NCBI GenBank assembly: GCA_938084055.1
Contig: CALKDK010000010.1
Coordinates: 124,001 to 188,000 of the forward strand
Reading direction: 5' to 3'
Origin: an uncultured Luminiphilus sp.
GTDB lineage: Bacteria; Pseudomonadota; Gammaproteobacteria; Pseudomonadales; Halieaceae
Length of the DNA stretch: 64,000 nt
Numbering within the stretch: the stretch's first letter is position 1; each line of letters starts with the position of its first letter. The translations under genes were made by a program, and so were the position numbers. Under the pieces are notes generated by a model that had not been told where the DNA came from, ran no database searches, and saw only the letters and a list, made by a program, of their open reading frames with translations. Below are positions 42,349-50,498 of the stretch, piece after piece.

Positions 42349-42868
42349 CAATGGTGCCACGTAACTTTTGGCTCTCGGGTCCCACATTACTGCCAAAATG
42401 CTCGACGACATTACCCTGGGTATCAACGATGTATTTGTTGAAATTCCAGGTGGGATAGCCCTTGGCTTCACCCAGGCCTCTAAATACCGGGTTGGCATCT
42501 TTGCCGCGAACACCGCTGGTGGCCATCATTGGGAAACTTACGTCATATTTTTCATAGCAGACAGCGGCGACATCCCCTTCATCATTCTCTTCCTGGAAGA
42601 AGTCGTCGCTGGAAAAGCCAATGACGACAAGTCCCTTGTCCTGGTATTCACGATGCAAAGCCTCAAGGCCGTCAAATTGAGGCGTATAGCCACAGTTACT
42701 GGCGGTATTGACGATCAACATGGCTTTGCCTGCGTACGCTTCACAGAAGTTGATGGTTTCTTTTGAGCTTAAACGGCGCATATCATGGTCAAGGTAATCA
42801 GGACAGGCCAAGAGGGCTGGACTGATCAGCATGGTCAGGAAAGTAGACACTTTGGAAACGGTATTCAT
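42323..42868 (-). CDS. Glutathione peroxidase family protein, exported
   Basis: 181 residues from the ATG at 42868 with AGGAG seven bases upstream; a 31-codon upstream extension is rejected. An N-terminal signal peptide (KVSTFLTMLISPALLA) ends in LLAC, so the protein is either a lipoprotein or cleaved before Cys22. The peroxidatic Cys59 is in NTASNCGYTPQF, and WNFNKYIVD carries the conserved Trp. The usual catalytic Gln segment (NQFGGQE) reads SDDFFQEE here. It would reduce peroxides in the periplasm using thioredoxin-like or glutathione thiols. No selenocysteine is involved. Confidence 0.85.
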   Translation of the reverse strand: MNTVSKVSTFLTMLISPALLACPDYLDHDMRRLSSKETINFCEAYAGKAMLIVNTASNCGYTPQFDGLEALHREYQDKGLVVIGFSSDDFFQEENDEGDVAAVCYEKYDVSFPMMATSGVRGKDANPVFRGLGEAKGYPTWNFNKYIVDTQGNVVEHFGSNVGPESQKLRGTIDAALASAP

Positions 42869-43073
42869 GACAAAACTCCTACGCCGGTTGTGGCTGTGGT
42901 TTTGAGGGTTGATGCCTATCATACGAAGGTTCGGATGGGGTGGATGTCCATGACAAGGCATCCAGCCCGATTTCTGATGCGGAGCGGTCTCTCATTTCCC
43001 CCGCCTGCAATGTCCAGCCTGCGCGGGGTATACGGGCGGGATTGACCCCCTTTTGTTTTTTGGGTTTCTTCGC

Positions 43074-44039
43074 CTACGGTGCCACCGCCGCAGGGACGGG
43101 TGGCAAGACCACTCGATCAAGGAATTCAGCCAGTTCCTCAACAGCCCAACGCCTGTGGCATTTGAACAGGCTGACATGGGTGCCCCACCGTCCTTTACCA
43201 AGCAGGCAGGGGTCGCCGGTAGTGACGCGGGGGGCGACGGACAGTTCAACCCGGGGGTTGTGGGCGGCGAGTTCCTGGGCAAAAGGAAGGCGTGTTATGG
43301 GATCTTCTGGATCCTGCATGATAAGGAGCGGGAGGGGGAGAGACTGTGCCAGTGTTCCCGCATCTCCCTGACTGTCAGGCAAATCACCCATCTCAGTGGC
43401 TGCCCATGCCATAGGGGCAAACACCGCGGGGGGAAGCCCGTAGGCTATCCAACCGCCCTGTTTCAATGCATCCCGGGTGTTGAGCAGCGGATCAACGAGT
43501 ACGGCCGCATCAAGCCGGAGCCCGTTCGAGAGGGCGTAAATCAGTGTCGCTCCCCCCATGGAGAGGCCGACGCCTATGCGGGGCAGGGTGCTCTGGTCAG
43601 TGGCGTCGACCCAGTTGGACAGAGCGAGCATATCGGGCCACTCAGTACTACCCATGCCCAACTTACCGTCTGTCTGGGGCGAGTTGCCATGATTTCGTAA
43701 ATCAATCGTCGCGACTGAAATGCCGAGTTCGGTCGCCGTCCTGTAAAACTCGAGTGAAGGTAAAAACCAGGATGTGCGGTTCGAGCCCGCACCATGGGCA
43801 AAAAGCATGACGGCCCGGGGTGCTGGAGCGGGGATCCACCAGCCTGTGAGTGCCAGGCCATCACTCTCGACCAGGATGTCCTCGTAGGCAACGCCCACTT
43901 TTGCGGGTGTTTCGACAACCGGATTGCTGCCCAAAGAGCGCGCGAGATCCGGCGCCCAGAAAACCGAGGCGAGCAGCCAGACCATGACGGCGACTGTGGC
44001 GACGCTGAGCACTGCGCGTAGGCGCCCTCGATGGATCAT
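43074..44039 (-). CDS. Alpha/beta hydrolase with N-terminal membrane anchor
   Basis: 321 residues from the ATG at 44039; an earlier in-frame ATG at 44081 would overlap the acyltransferase gene. The first 25 residues contain a hydrophobic segment (AVLSVATVAVMVWLLASVFW) suggesting membrane anchoring or export. Hydrolase motifs are FAHGAGSNRTSW, TIDLRNHGNS and the nucleophile elbow GLSMGG. The Asp and His are probably in MQDPEDPITRL and RWGTHVSLF. Substrate unknown; lipid or ester hydrolase is a reasonable guess. It follows the acyltransferase gene closely, so the two may cooperate in lipid handling. Confidence 0.8.
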   Translation of the reverse strand: MIHRGRLRAVLSVATVAVMVWLLASVFWAPDLARSLGSNPVVETPAKVGVAYEDILVESDGLALTGWWIPAPAPRAVMLFAHGAGSNRTSWFLPSLEFYRTATELGISVATIDLRNHGNSPQTDGKLGMGSTEWPDMLALSNWVDATDQSTLPRIGVGLSMGGATLIYALSNGLRLDAAVLVDPLLNTRDALKQGGWIAYGLPPAVFAPMAWAATEMGDLPDSQGDAGTLAQSLPLPLLIMQDPEDPITRLPFAQELAAHNPRVELSVAPRVTTGDPCLLGKGRWGTHVSLFKCHRRWAVEELAEFLDRVVLPPVPAAVAP

Positions 44040-44049
44040 CTGGCGCTTG

Positions 44050-44913
44050 TCACAGATTGAGCAACCTTCTGAGCAGGCCATCCCTATGGCGATTCTGCTC
44101 GCGTCGCAGCAGTAAATTCTTGATTTCCAGGTTTATAGCGTCTTCTACCTGCGCCCGAATTTTGACCTGCTGTTTACTTGTAATATCGCGACCCCGGTAG
44201 CCGCTGAGGTCAATAGGAGGGCAAAATCCATAAAATGTGGCTTTGGGTTTTGGCATGGGCGTGCCCCAAACGCCGGCGGGTAAGGGGGGCACCAAATCGG
44301 GACGGAGATCCTGGGGCAGCAAGCCCAGTTGTATCAGGAGTTGGGTTAACTGAGCCTGCTGCACTTCAGGACCGGTGAGGTGTTGATCGAAATATTCATC
44401 GGGACCCACGGCGGCGAAGGGCACGATGGTGTAGCCCATTTTTGCCGCGATGCGGATGAAGCCGTAGCGATTTTTCCACATCAACTCATAACGCTGCTCC
44501 GGTTGCTTCACCGCTTCATAGGTGCCGCCGGGATACAGCAATAAATCCTTCTGTTCCGCCATCAGTGCCGTGACCACTGCGCTGTGGCCCAGGGCTGCGC
44601 CAAGATGGATTACCGCGTCGGCGTACTGTTTGTTGGCGAACAGCGTTTTGTCCCCCAGCGGGCGCAGGAAGCGGGCGTAATCATAGTGCATCAGTAGGTG
44701 AAAAATGGTGGCGTCAACGGCCAGCAGGGCATGATTGCCGACGAAAAGTGCCGGCTTGCCGGGCAGCCTCTCAAGGCCAGAAAAACTGGGCTTGAACCAC
44801 CGTCGGAGTAGGGCCGCAGATAGACTGACGCCGGGTCCCGTGGGCATGGAGACACCGAGCACCCGCTTGATATGCGCTGCCAGCTCCGGGCTTAACTGGG
44901 GTTCGTCAGCCAA
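44050..44913 (-). CDS. Acyltransferase of the PlsC/DGAT-like family
   Basis: 287 residues. The acyltransferase motif is FVGNHALLAVDATIF (about 57-71), with His and Asp separated by five residues (HX5D), one more than the canonical four, as in the monoacylglycerol/diacylglycerol acyltransferase-like branch. Later motifs LLLYPGGTYEAV and IVPFAAVGPDE correspond to the glycerol-phosphate-binding EGTR region and the following strand. It probably moves an acyl group to a glycerolipid or wax alcohol. Membrane association is peripheral as no clear transmembrane segment is seen. Ten bases before the hydrolase gene. Confidence 0.8.
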   Translation of the reverse strand: MADEPQLSPELAAHIKRVLGVSMPTGPGVSLSAALLRRWFKPSFSGLERLPGKPALFVGNHALLAVDATIFHLLMHYDYARFLRPLGDKTLFANKQYADAVIHLGAALGHSAVVTALMAEQKDLLLYPGGTYEAVKQPEQRYELMWKNRYGFIRIAAKMGYTIVPFAAVGPDEYFDQHLTGPEVQQAQLTQLLIQLGLLPQDLRPDLVPPLPAGVWGTPMPKPKATFYGFCPPIDLSGYRGRDITSKQQVKIRAQVEDAINLEIKNLLLRREQNRHRDGLLRRLLNL

Positions 44914-45018
44914 AAGGGAAATTCTCAGGAGGAAACAGGGGGAGCAAGATTAGCAGATTGCGGTCTGGAATAATGCGAACTTCGTACAACCAATGCCAAT
45001 TTGCAGAGCGCTGAATTC

Positions 45019-45933
45019 ATGGTATCGCCAACACCCCGTCATTGGGCTCTACTTCTGTACCTGGTGGTTTTCTGGGGTTTTGCCTTTGGCCTGATTGCCG
45101 TGGCATTGGAGTACTTCCATCCTGTGGCACTGGTCTGGGGACGACTGACGCTGGGTGCCGTTGTCATGTGGTGCGTTCTTGGGCTTCGCAAGCAGGCGCT
45201 GCCCACGGATGTCACCTCGCTTATGCGGATGCTGATTCTTGCCGTTACCGGTAATGTCCTGCCGTTTGTCCTTATTGCCTGGTCTGAGCAGTATGTTGCC
45301 AGCGGTGAGGTGGGGCTTTTGATGGCGCTCATGCCCATAACCACGCTGGTTATGGGTCATTATTTACTCACCCACGAAAAATTTACCCGGACACGACTGC
45401 TTGGGGTGGTATTGGGACTGATTGGTGTGTTCCTGCTCATGGGCGAAGAGTGGTGGCTGTCAGACAGTGAGATGAAGTTGTGGGGCCAGCTGGCGGCGCT
45501 ACTGGCCACGGTTTGTTATGCCGCCAACGGAGTGTACGCCAAGCGTATCCCCTCGGTAGATCCGGTCACGATCTCAGCGGGCTCTCTGACACTGGGATCC
45601 CTGATCTTGCTGGGTCCGATGCTCTGGTTTCAGCAGTGGCGCGATCCCGGCTCGGCCCCGGAGGCCTGGTTGGCACTTTTAGTCCTGGGAACGCTGGCGA
45701 CAGGCGTTGCCACGTGGGTTTATTTTATTGTGGTTGATGAGGTAGGCCCGGGATTTTTATCGACCATCAACTATCTCATCCCCGCCGTAGCCTTTGTCGT
45801 TGGTATCGGCGTACTTTCGGAGCCCGCCACCTGGCCGCAGTTTGTGGCACTGTTTTTGATTTTGGGTGGCGTTTGGCTGATCCAGCCCCGACCTTCCGCC
45901 GTGCGCAAGCATGGAATGCTAACCAGTGAGTAG
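45019..45933 (+). CDS. EamA/DMT-family transporter
   Basis: 304 residues from the ATG at 45019; six codons earlier a TTG is in frame, and binding-site support is weak for both. Ten hydrophobic segments arranged as two EamA repeats are visible: the first from ALLLYLVVFWGFAFGLIAVAL, the second from LWGQLAALLATVCYAANGVYAK, ending with VALFLILGGVWLIQP. It is a drug/metabolite exporter of unknown substrate. It is convergent with the HAD phosphatase gene, with only eight bases between stops. Confidence 0.84.
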   Translation: MVSPTPRHWALLLYLVVFWGFAFGLIAVALEYFHPVALVWGRLTLGAVVMWCVLGLRKQALPTDVTSLMRMLILAVTGNVLPFVLIAWSEQYVASGEVGLLMALMPITTLVMGHYLLTHEKFTRTRLLGVVLGLIGVFLLMGEEWWLSDSEMKLWGQLAALLATVCYAANGVYAKRIPSVDPVTISAGSLTLGSLILLGPMLWFQQWRDPGSAPEAWLALLVLGTLATGVATWVYFIVVDEVGPGFLSTINYLIPAVAFVVGIGVLSEPATWPQFVALFLILGGVWLIQPRPSAVRKHGMLTSE

Positions 45934-45941
45934 GGTGGTTT

Positions 45942-46763
45942 TTACAGCCCGAAGCGCTCCCATAAAAAATGCGCCACACCGTCTTCGTTATGGTGCCCAA
46001 TAACAGCAGTCGCCTCCGCCTTGACTTCATCGTCAGCGTTGGCTGTGGCATAGGCCTCATCGGCTACGGCAAACATACTCAGGTCATTGTCCCCATCGCC
46101 AAAGACCACAACCCTGTCGTAGCCGTGCTCCCGGCGCAGGGTATTGATGCCATTACCCTTGCTGCCGGAGCTGTGGTGTATGTCCATCCAGGACAGTCCC
46201 TCAGACTGGATCGCCGTACCCGTGTAGGCAACGAGACGCGCCTCGTCTGCAATGGAATCAATGACGGTCTCAATGTGTGCCCGGGGACCCATGCCACTGA
46301 CATTGATCACATGCGCGGTATCGGGCATCGCACTGATGGCTTCAAGGGGCAGGTGACGCTCGTCCTCAAACAGTTGGGCAAGGCGATTTTCTGCCTCGTT
46401 TTTTAAGGGTCCATGGTAGACCGCGTGGTGGCTGCCGCCTTCGAGGGTAAAGACGAATGGCGTGATTTCCTGCAAAGTCATCGCCGCCAGCACGTGGTAG
46501 ACCTCGTGTTGTGTGAGCAGGTGGCTGTGACTGTAATTCTGCTGGTTGGGACACCAGATCATTGCGCCATTTTTTAAGATGTGGGGCAGCTCAAAGTGAA
46601 ATGATTTCAGGGGGCCCAGTGCTGCCTGCAGCGTTCGGCCCGTTGCTACCGTGTAGGCGATCCCCGCAGAGCGCAGGCGCGCAAGTGTCTCTGCAGTAAA
46701 GGGCGTCACCTCGGAGCTTGCGTTGAGCAGCGTTCCATCCATATCGAACACAACCAGCGTCAC
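45942..46763 (-). CDS. HAD-superfamily phosphatase, Cof/YidA type
   Basis: 273 residues from a GTG at 46763 with AGGGGG eight bases upstream; eleven further in-frame codons before it are not needed. HAD motif I is VFDMDGTLL (near the N-terminus), motif II lies in TVATGRT, motif III near SGSKGNGINTL, and motif IV is VVFGDGDNDLSMF. The cap is of the C2b type (about 85-190). Such enzymes dephosphorylate sugar phosphates or related metabolites. First candidate gene before the DUF3501 block, but separated by 93 bases. Confidence 0.87.
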   Translation of the reverse strand: MTLVVFDMDGTLLNASSEVTPFTAETLARLRSAGIAYTVATGRTLQAALGPLKSFHFELPHILKNGAMIWCPNQQNYSHSHLLTQHEVYHVLAAMTLQEITPFVFTLEGGSHHAVYHGPLKNEAENRLAQLFEDERHLPLEAISAMPDTAHVINVSGMGPRAHIETVIDSIADEARLVAYTGTAIQSEGLSWMDIHHSSGSKGNGINTLRREHGYDRVVVFGDGDNDLSMFAVADEAYATANADDEVKAEATAVIGHHNEDGVAHFLWERFGL

Positions 46764-46856
46764 ACTGATGTCCCCCTGCTCGGCGCAGACAGCCACAGGG
46801 GGTGGTGGCGGCCCCGTACCGCTCTGCCGGTTGAATGATGAGTCATTGGCTTCCTA

Positions 46857-47453
46857 TCAATGGGTATCGGGTGCCAGGTCATTGCTCAGCGAGTCCCTGA
46901 TGACCGGGTCGACCACAAATTTGTCGATGGGGTAGGCATCGTGGCTGATTCCGGCGTAGAGCACGCCGCCATCTTTGAGGGCATTGATCTGCTCCTTGGA
47001 GAGCTCAAACCGCAGAAAATGGACCGACGAGGTTTTTTCTTCATTCTCCCGTTCCATGTCTTCGTCACAAATAGGCGTGATGGGTGGCAAACCCTCGACC
47101 TGAAGCCATACGGCCTCTTCAATGCCCTTCATCTCTCGCAGGCGCTGGGCGCGCTCCACTGGGTCGCCAAATTCAATCATGAAAGTTGCTTTCCAGTTTT
47201 GTCCGTCGGGTATGAGGGGGTTGTAGGCGTTGAGTTCCTCTTCTATCCCCGCTGCCTCAAATGTTTTTTCAATGCGCAGCATTTCCTGAATCTGGTAGCG
47301 GATCGTTGTGCTGTCCTCAAAATACAGGCGCGCATGTCGTCCCAGAGCCAATTGACGGGTCTTTTTGTGGGCCATGACCTCGGCTCGATACGCGCTGCGT
47401 CGCACAGCATATTCTTCCAGCGACCATAGGTCTTCACGACGAAGATGTGGCAT
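46857..47453 (-). CDS. DUF3501 family protein
   Basis: 198 residues. The family is recognised by LWSLEEYAVRRSAYRAEVMAHK, LGRHARLYFEDSTTIRYQIQEMLRIEK and LNAYNPLIPDGQNWKATFMIEF. The second half has FLRFELSKEQINALKDG and AGISHDAYP. No catalytic motif is known. It lies 23 bases downstream of the CCG iron-sulfur protein gene and belongs to the rubrerythrin operon, a gene trio I have seen together in proteobacterial genomes. It probably supports the electron transfer or stress role of that unit, which is inference. Confidence 0.85.
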   Translation of the reverse strand: MPHLRREDLWSLEEYAVRRSAYRAEVMAHKKTRQLALGRHARLYFEDSTTIRYQIQEMLRIEKTFEAAGIEEELNAYNPLIPDGQNWKATFMIEFGDPVERAQRLREMKGIEEAVWLQVEGLPPITPICDEDMERENEEKTSSVHFLRFELSKEQINALKDGGVLYAGISHDAYPIDKFVVDPVIRDSLSNDLAPDTH

Positions 47454-47476
47454 TTCTTGTGCTCCTCGTAGACGAA

Positions 47477-48799
47477 CTAAAGTCCGTAGGCCATCCGCAG
47501 CAGCGTCATGGGATGTAGCGCGGCGTCGACCGTTTCGGACAGGTTTGCAATCTGGGCTCCGGCCATTGGGCAGTCGCTTATGAAGTGATCCGGGTTCTGG
47601 GCGTCGACCTTCTTGACCGTTGGCCGTGCGATTTTAACGGACTTTGCCCGGGTCTCTGATTTTACCGCGTAGGTGCCGTCATGGCCCGAGCAACGCTCGT
47701 GGGCGATTACCTCACTGTCAGCAACCAGGGCAAGTACATCGCGGGTTTTCAGTCCTATATTCTGAACGCGCTGGTGGCAGGCCACCTGATAGGCGACGTT
47801 GCCAATGCCGGCTGCAAAATCGGTGTTCAAGGCGCCCCCTTTGTGGCGCAGCCAAAGGTATTCGAACGGGTCATAAAAGGCCTGTTTAACCTTGAGGACG
47901 TCCGGATCGTCGGGGTACATGAGGGGCAATTCCTGTTTGTACATCAAGACACAGGAAGGTATGGGGGCTACCAGGTCATAGCCCCGATCAACCAGTTGCG
48001 CGAGCGCGGGAATATTAGCCTGCTTCAATGCATCAACAGCATCCAGGTCTCCCAACTCGAGCTTTGGCATTCCACAGCACTTCTCCCTGGGCACCACATC
48101 GATGTGAATGCCGTTGTGCTGAAAGACACGTACAAAATCCTCCCCAACTTCAGGACTGTTGTAGTTGCCGTAGCAGGTGGCATAAAGCGCAACCTTGCCG
48201 GTTGTCTCTCCAATGGGACTGGCTTCCAGGGATTTCACAAGGGGTGCGACCCGCTTACGAAGTGTCTTTGCGTGCATGCGGGGCAGCGGTGCCTCATGGT
48301 GAATATTCAGCGTCTTTTCCACCACTTTTCTGAAGCCGTTATTTTGGTTCAGGGCGTTGACCGTAATATCGACCAGTGGAATCGACATCATGCCGAGCAT
48401 GGTATCCGTGCTGGTAAGGGATTTGTCCCGCAGGCTTCCCCCTTCCTCACGGAATTTTATGGCCTTGGCCCGGAGCATCAGGTGGGGGAAATCGACATTG
48501 AACTCATGGGGAGGGACGTAGGGACACTTCGTCATGAAGCACAGGTCGCAGAGGTAGCACTGGTCGACGACTTTGGTGTAATCACTGCGGTCAACGCCGT
48601 CGACTTCGAAGGTCTCTGATTCGTCAATCAGGTCAAAGAGGGTGGGAAACGAGTCACACAGGCTGACGCAGCGACGGCAGCCGTGGCAGATGTCGTAGAC
48701 CCGCTCCAGCTCGTCATTGAGCGCGTCCTTGTCCCAGAAAGCGTCATTCTTCCAGTCAATAGGATGCCTTGTGGGTGCTTCGAGACTGCCTTCTCGCAT
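47477..48799 (-). CDS. Iron-sulfur oxidoreductase, GlpC/CCG-domain type
   Basis: 440 residues from the ATG at 48799; the open frame runs a further 141 codons across the rubrerythrin gene and is rejected. Two ferredoxin-type [4Fe-4S] motifs are present: CHGCRRCVSLC and CYLCDLCFMTKCP. The CCG-type domain follows: KCCGMPKLELG and later SCVLMYK, and a second set as ACHQRV, HERCSGHDGTY and DCPMAG, in which CCG is altered to CSG. Relatives pass electrons between quinones, flavoproteins and thiols (as in GlpC and heterodisulfide reductase subunits). Here it may serve as electron donor to rubrerythrin. Cotranscribed with DUF3501. Confidence 0.87.
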   Translation of the reverse strand: MREGSLEAPTRHPIDWKNDAFWDKDALNDELERVYDICHGCRRCVSLCDSFPTLFDLIDESETFEVDGVDRSDYTKVVDQCYLCDLCFMTKCPYVPPHEFNVDFPHLMLRAKAIKFREEGGSLRDKSLTSTDTMLGMMSIPLVDITVNALNQNNGFRKVVEKTLNIHHEAPLPRMHAKTLRKRVAPLVKSLEASPIGETTGKVALYATCYGNYNSPEVGEDFVRVFQHNGIHIDVVPREKCCGMPKLELGDLDAVDALKQANIPALAQLVDRGYDLVAPIPSCVLMYKQELPLMYPDDPDVLKVKQAFYDPFEYLWLRHKGGALNTDFAAGIGNVAYQVACHQRVQNIGLKTRDVLALVADSEVIAHERCSGHDGTYAVKSETRAKSVKIARPTVKKVDAQNPDHFISDCPMAGAQIANLSETVDAALHPMTLLRMAYGL

Positions 48800-48830
48800 C
48801 TTGGATTCCGTTTTAATGCTGGTTTGATTT

Positions 48831-48867
48831 AAACAAAAAGTAAGGGGGAACGCTGTGCGCTCCCCCC
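48831..48867 (-). terminator. Intrinsic terminator or attenuator downstream of rubrerythrin
   Basis: On the minus strand GGGGGAGCGC, a three-base ACA loop and GCGTTCCCCC form a ten-base stem (one G-T wobble; plus coordinates 48844-48866), followed by a T-rich tail read from 48843 down to 48831. It lies between rubrerythrin and the CCG gene, so it should reduce read-through and keep rubrerythrin more abundant than the two downstream proteins. Confidence 0.8.
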
Positions 48868-48887
48868 GACCGGTCTTGGGTTTAGGT

Positions 48888-49307
48888 TCAGTCGTCCATC
48901 GTGTCGAGGGTCTTCTGAAATTTGTTTGCATGGCTGCGCTCGGCCTTGGCCAGGGTTTCGAACCAGTCAGCAATCTCGTCAAAACCCTCTTCACGGGCTG
49001 AACTGGCCATGCCCGGGTACATATCGGTGTACTCGTGTGTCTCGCCCGCGATGGATGCTTCAAGGTTTTTACGGGTATCGCCCATCGGCAGGCCCGTGGC
49101 CGGATCCCCGACGGCCTCGAGGTACTCGAGGTGGCCGTGGGCGTGACCTGTTTCGCCCTCTGCTGTTGAACGGAATACTGCGGCCACGTCGTTGTAGCCC
49201 TCGACGTCAGCCTTGGCGGCAAAGTACAGGTAGCGACGGTTGGCCTGGGACTCGCCAGAAAAGGCGTCCTTCAGGTTTTGTTCGGTCTTGGTGCCTTTTA
49301 GTTCCAT
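48888..49307 (-). CDS. Rubrerythrin (diiron peroxidase domain only)
   Basis: 139 residues: a ferritin-like four-helix bundle with iron ligands in [10 protein letters not shown] (Glu19), EGETGH (Glu52, His55), AGETHEY (Glu89) and KAERSH (Glu123, His126). The C-terminal rubredoxin domain of classical rubrerythrins is missing, so electrons must come from another protein, such as a rubredoxin, or from the CCG protein encoded next. It reduces hydrogen peroxide. It is the first gene downstream of the divergent oxyR promoter. Confidence 0.92.
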   Translation of the reverse strand: MELKGTKTEQNLKDAFSGESQANRRYLYFAAKADVEGYNDVAAVFRSTAEGETGHAHGHLEYLEAVGDPATGLPMGDTRKNLEASIAGETHEYTDMYPGMASSAREEGFDEIADWFETLAKAERSHANKFQKTLDTMDD

Positions 49308-49472
49308 GGTTGTTCTCCCGGAATCTGTCTACTGTGACGTCTCATTCCCCGCGTCACGGATGGGGACACAGCAATATACCGAAGTGGGGTCAATTTGGCT
49401 TACATGGTTTTTTTAAAAAATATAATCGATAATATCGATCAATGAGCCAGGCACTCTGGCAGGGAATATAAC
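49308..49472. promoter_or_regulatory. Divergent oxyR-rubrerythrin control region
   Basis: Features in these 165 bases: a perfect TATAAT at 49421-49426 oriented toward oxyR; the dyad ATCGAT-AAT-ATCGAT at 49425-49439; and a run of T then A (49408-49420) that would bend the DNA. A LysR-type regulator divergent from a peroxide-defence operon normally binds here. The dyad is compatible with the T-N11-A rule for LysR regulators but is shorter than the full OxyR site, so OxyR binding is inference. Confidence 0.55.
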
Positions 49473-50375
49473 GTGGCGCGCCAACCCACACTAAAGCAGT
49501 TGAAATACCTCTGTGCGATAGCGGAGCACCAGCACTTTGGTCGTGCCGCAGAGGCCAGCCATGTCAGCCAGAGCACGCTCAGCGCGGGTATTCAAGAGTT
49601 GGAAGAAACCCTGTCTGCGTCACTGGTGGAGCGCAACAACCGCAACGTGCTGCTCACGGGTCTTGGGCATGAGATCGTAAGGAGGGCCCATGAGGTGCTC
49701 GTTGAGATCGATGACCTGGTTTCACTTTGCGCCGCCGCTCGCGAGCCCTTCAGCGGGAAGATGCGTTTGGGTGTGATTCCAACGATTGCGCCTTTTCTCT
49801 TGCCTTACCTGCTGGGTCCCCTGCGAGATGAACACCCCGACTTTAAACTGTATATCCGGGAGGACTTGAGTCACCATCTGGTGAATGCGTTGCACGCCGG
49901 AGAGCTCGATGTGCTGCTCCTTGCCTTGCCTTTTCCCGCAGAAGGCACGGAAGTTATGTCGCTGCTTACCGACGCCTTCCTACTGGCGAGCCCTGAAGCG
50001 CATCCCCTCGCCAACAGCAAGCGGCTGGCGACCACGGATTTGAAGGGGGAAGAGCTGTTATTGCTCGAGGACGGCCACTGCCTGCGGGACCACGCCCTCG
50101 AGGCCTGTGACCTGAGGGGCTCTCAGGTTTCCATTCCCTATCAGGCCACCAGTCTCGCCACCATCGTACAGATGGTTGCCAACGGCATAGGGATCACGTT
50201 GTTGCCCCAGATGTCTGTGGCGGCGGGGATAACCGCTGGCACCAACATTGTGGTAACGCCCTTCAGGGGGCCCCAGGTGGCTCGGGAGATCGGCCTTATG
50301 TGGCGGAAGAAAACCCCGAGAAGAGCCGAATTCCGACTGCTTGGGGAGAAGGTCATAGCCAGCGCGGTACGCTGA
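49473..50375 (+). CDS. oxyR: OxyR, peroxide-sensing LysR-family regulator
   Basis: 300 residues. N-terminal winged helix (LKQLKYLCAIAEHQHFGRAAEASHVSQS key residues, TLSAGIQELEE) and C-terminal regulatory domain. The redox-active pair is present: Cys203 and Cys212 in GHCLRDHALEAC, with the same spacing as Cys199 and Cys208 of E. coli OxyR. Oxidation by peroxide forms the disulfide and turns the protein into an activator. Divergent from rubrerythrin, its probable target. Further targets in the window are not evident. Confidence 0.94.
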   Translation: MARQPTLKQLKYLCAIAEHQHFGRAAEASHVSQSTLSAGIQELEETLSASLVERNNRNVLLTGLGHEIVRRAHEVLVEIDDLVSLCAAAREPFSGKMRLGVIPTIAPFLLPYLLGPLRDEHPDFKLYIREDLSHHLVNALHAGELDVLLLALPFPAEGTEVMSLLTDAFLLASPEAHPLANSKRLATTDLKGEELLLLEDGHCLRDHALEACDLRGSQVSIPYQATSLATIVQMVANGIGITLLPQMSVAAGITAGTNIVVTPFRGPQVAREIGLMWRKKTPRRAEFRLLGEKVIASAVR

Positions 50376-50441
50376 GGCGATCGGTCAGCCATACGGTTGC
50401 GGGTGGAAACAGAACCCAAAGGCCAGCCAGTGGCCAGAGAC

Positions 50442-50471
50442 GAGACCGCTCCGCTCGGCGGAAGCGGTCTC
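50442..50471. terminator. Strong stem-loop between convergent oxyR and the TonB receptor gene
   Basis: GAGACCGCT (50442-50450) pairs with AGCGGTCTC (50463-50471), and inside it CCGC pairs with GCGG around a TCG loop with one bulged A, for 13 base pairs in all. It works equally on both strands and lies in the short gap between two converging genes. No T-run flanks it, so termination may need Rho or be partial. Confidence 0.55.
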
Positions 50472-50498
50472 TAGGTGTGGCCAGGTCAGCCCGCCCGC

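Noticed and set aside
46860..48619. Long plus-strand frames opposite the DUF3501 and CCG genes (189 and 312 codons)
   Set aside because: They are exact antisense shadows of genes with clear cysteine motifs and conserved family sequence; their translations have no family features and no ribosome binding sites.
47477..49222. 581-codon reading of the CCG gene starting inside rubrerythrin
   Set aside because: The extra 141 codons overlap rubrerythrin and the terminator in another frame and are low-complexity Thr/Arg/Pro-rich; the ATG at 48799 begins the conserved protein.
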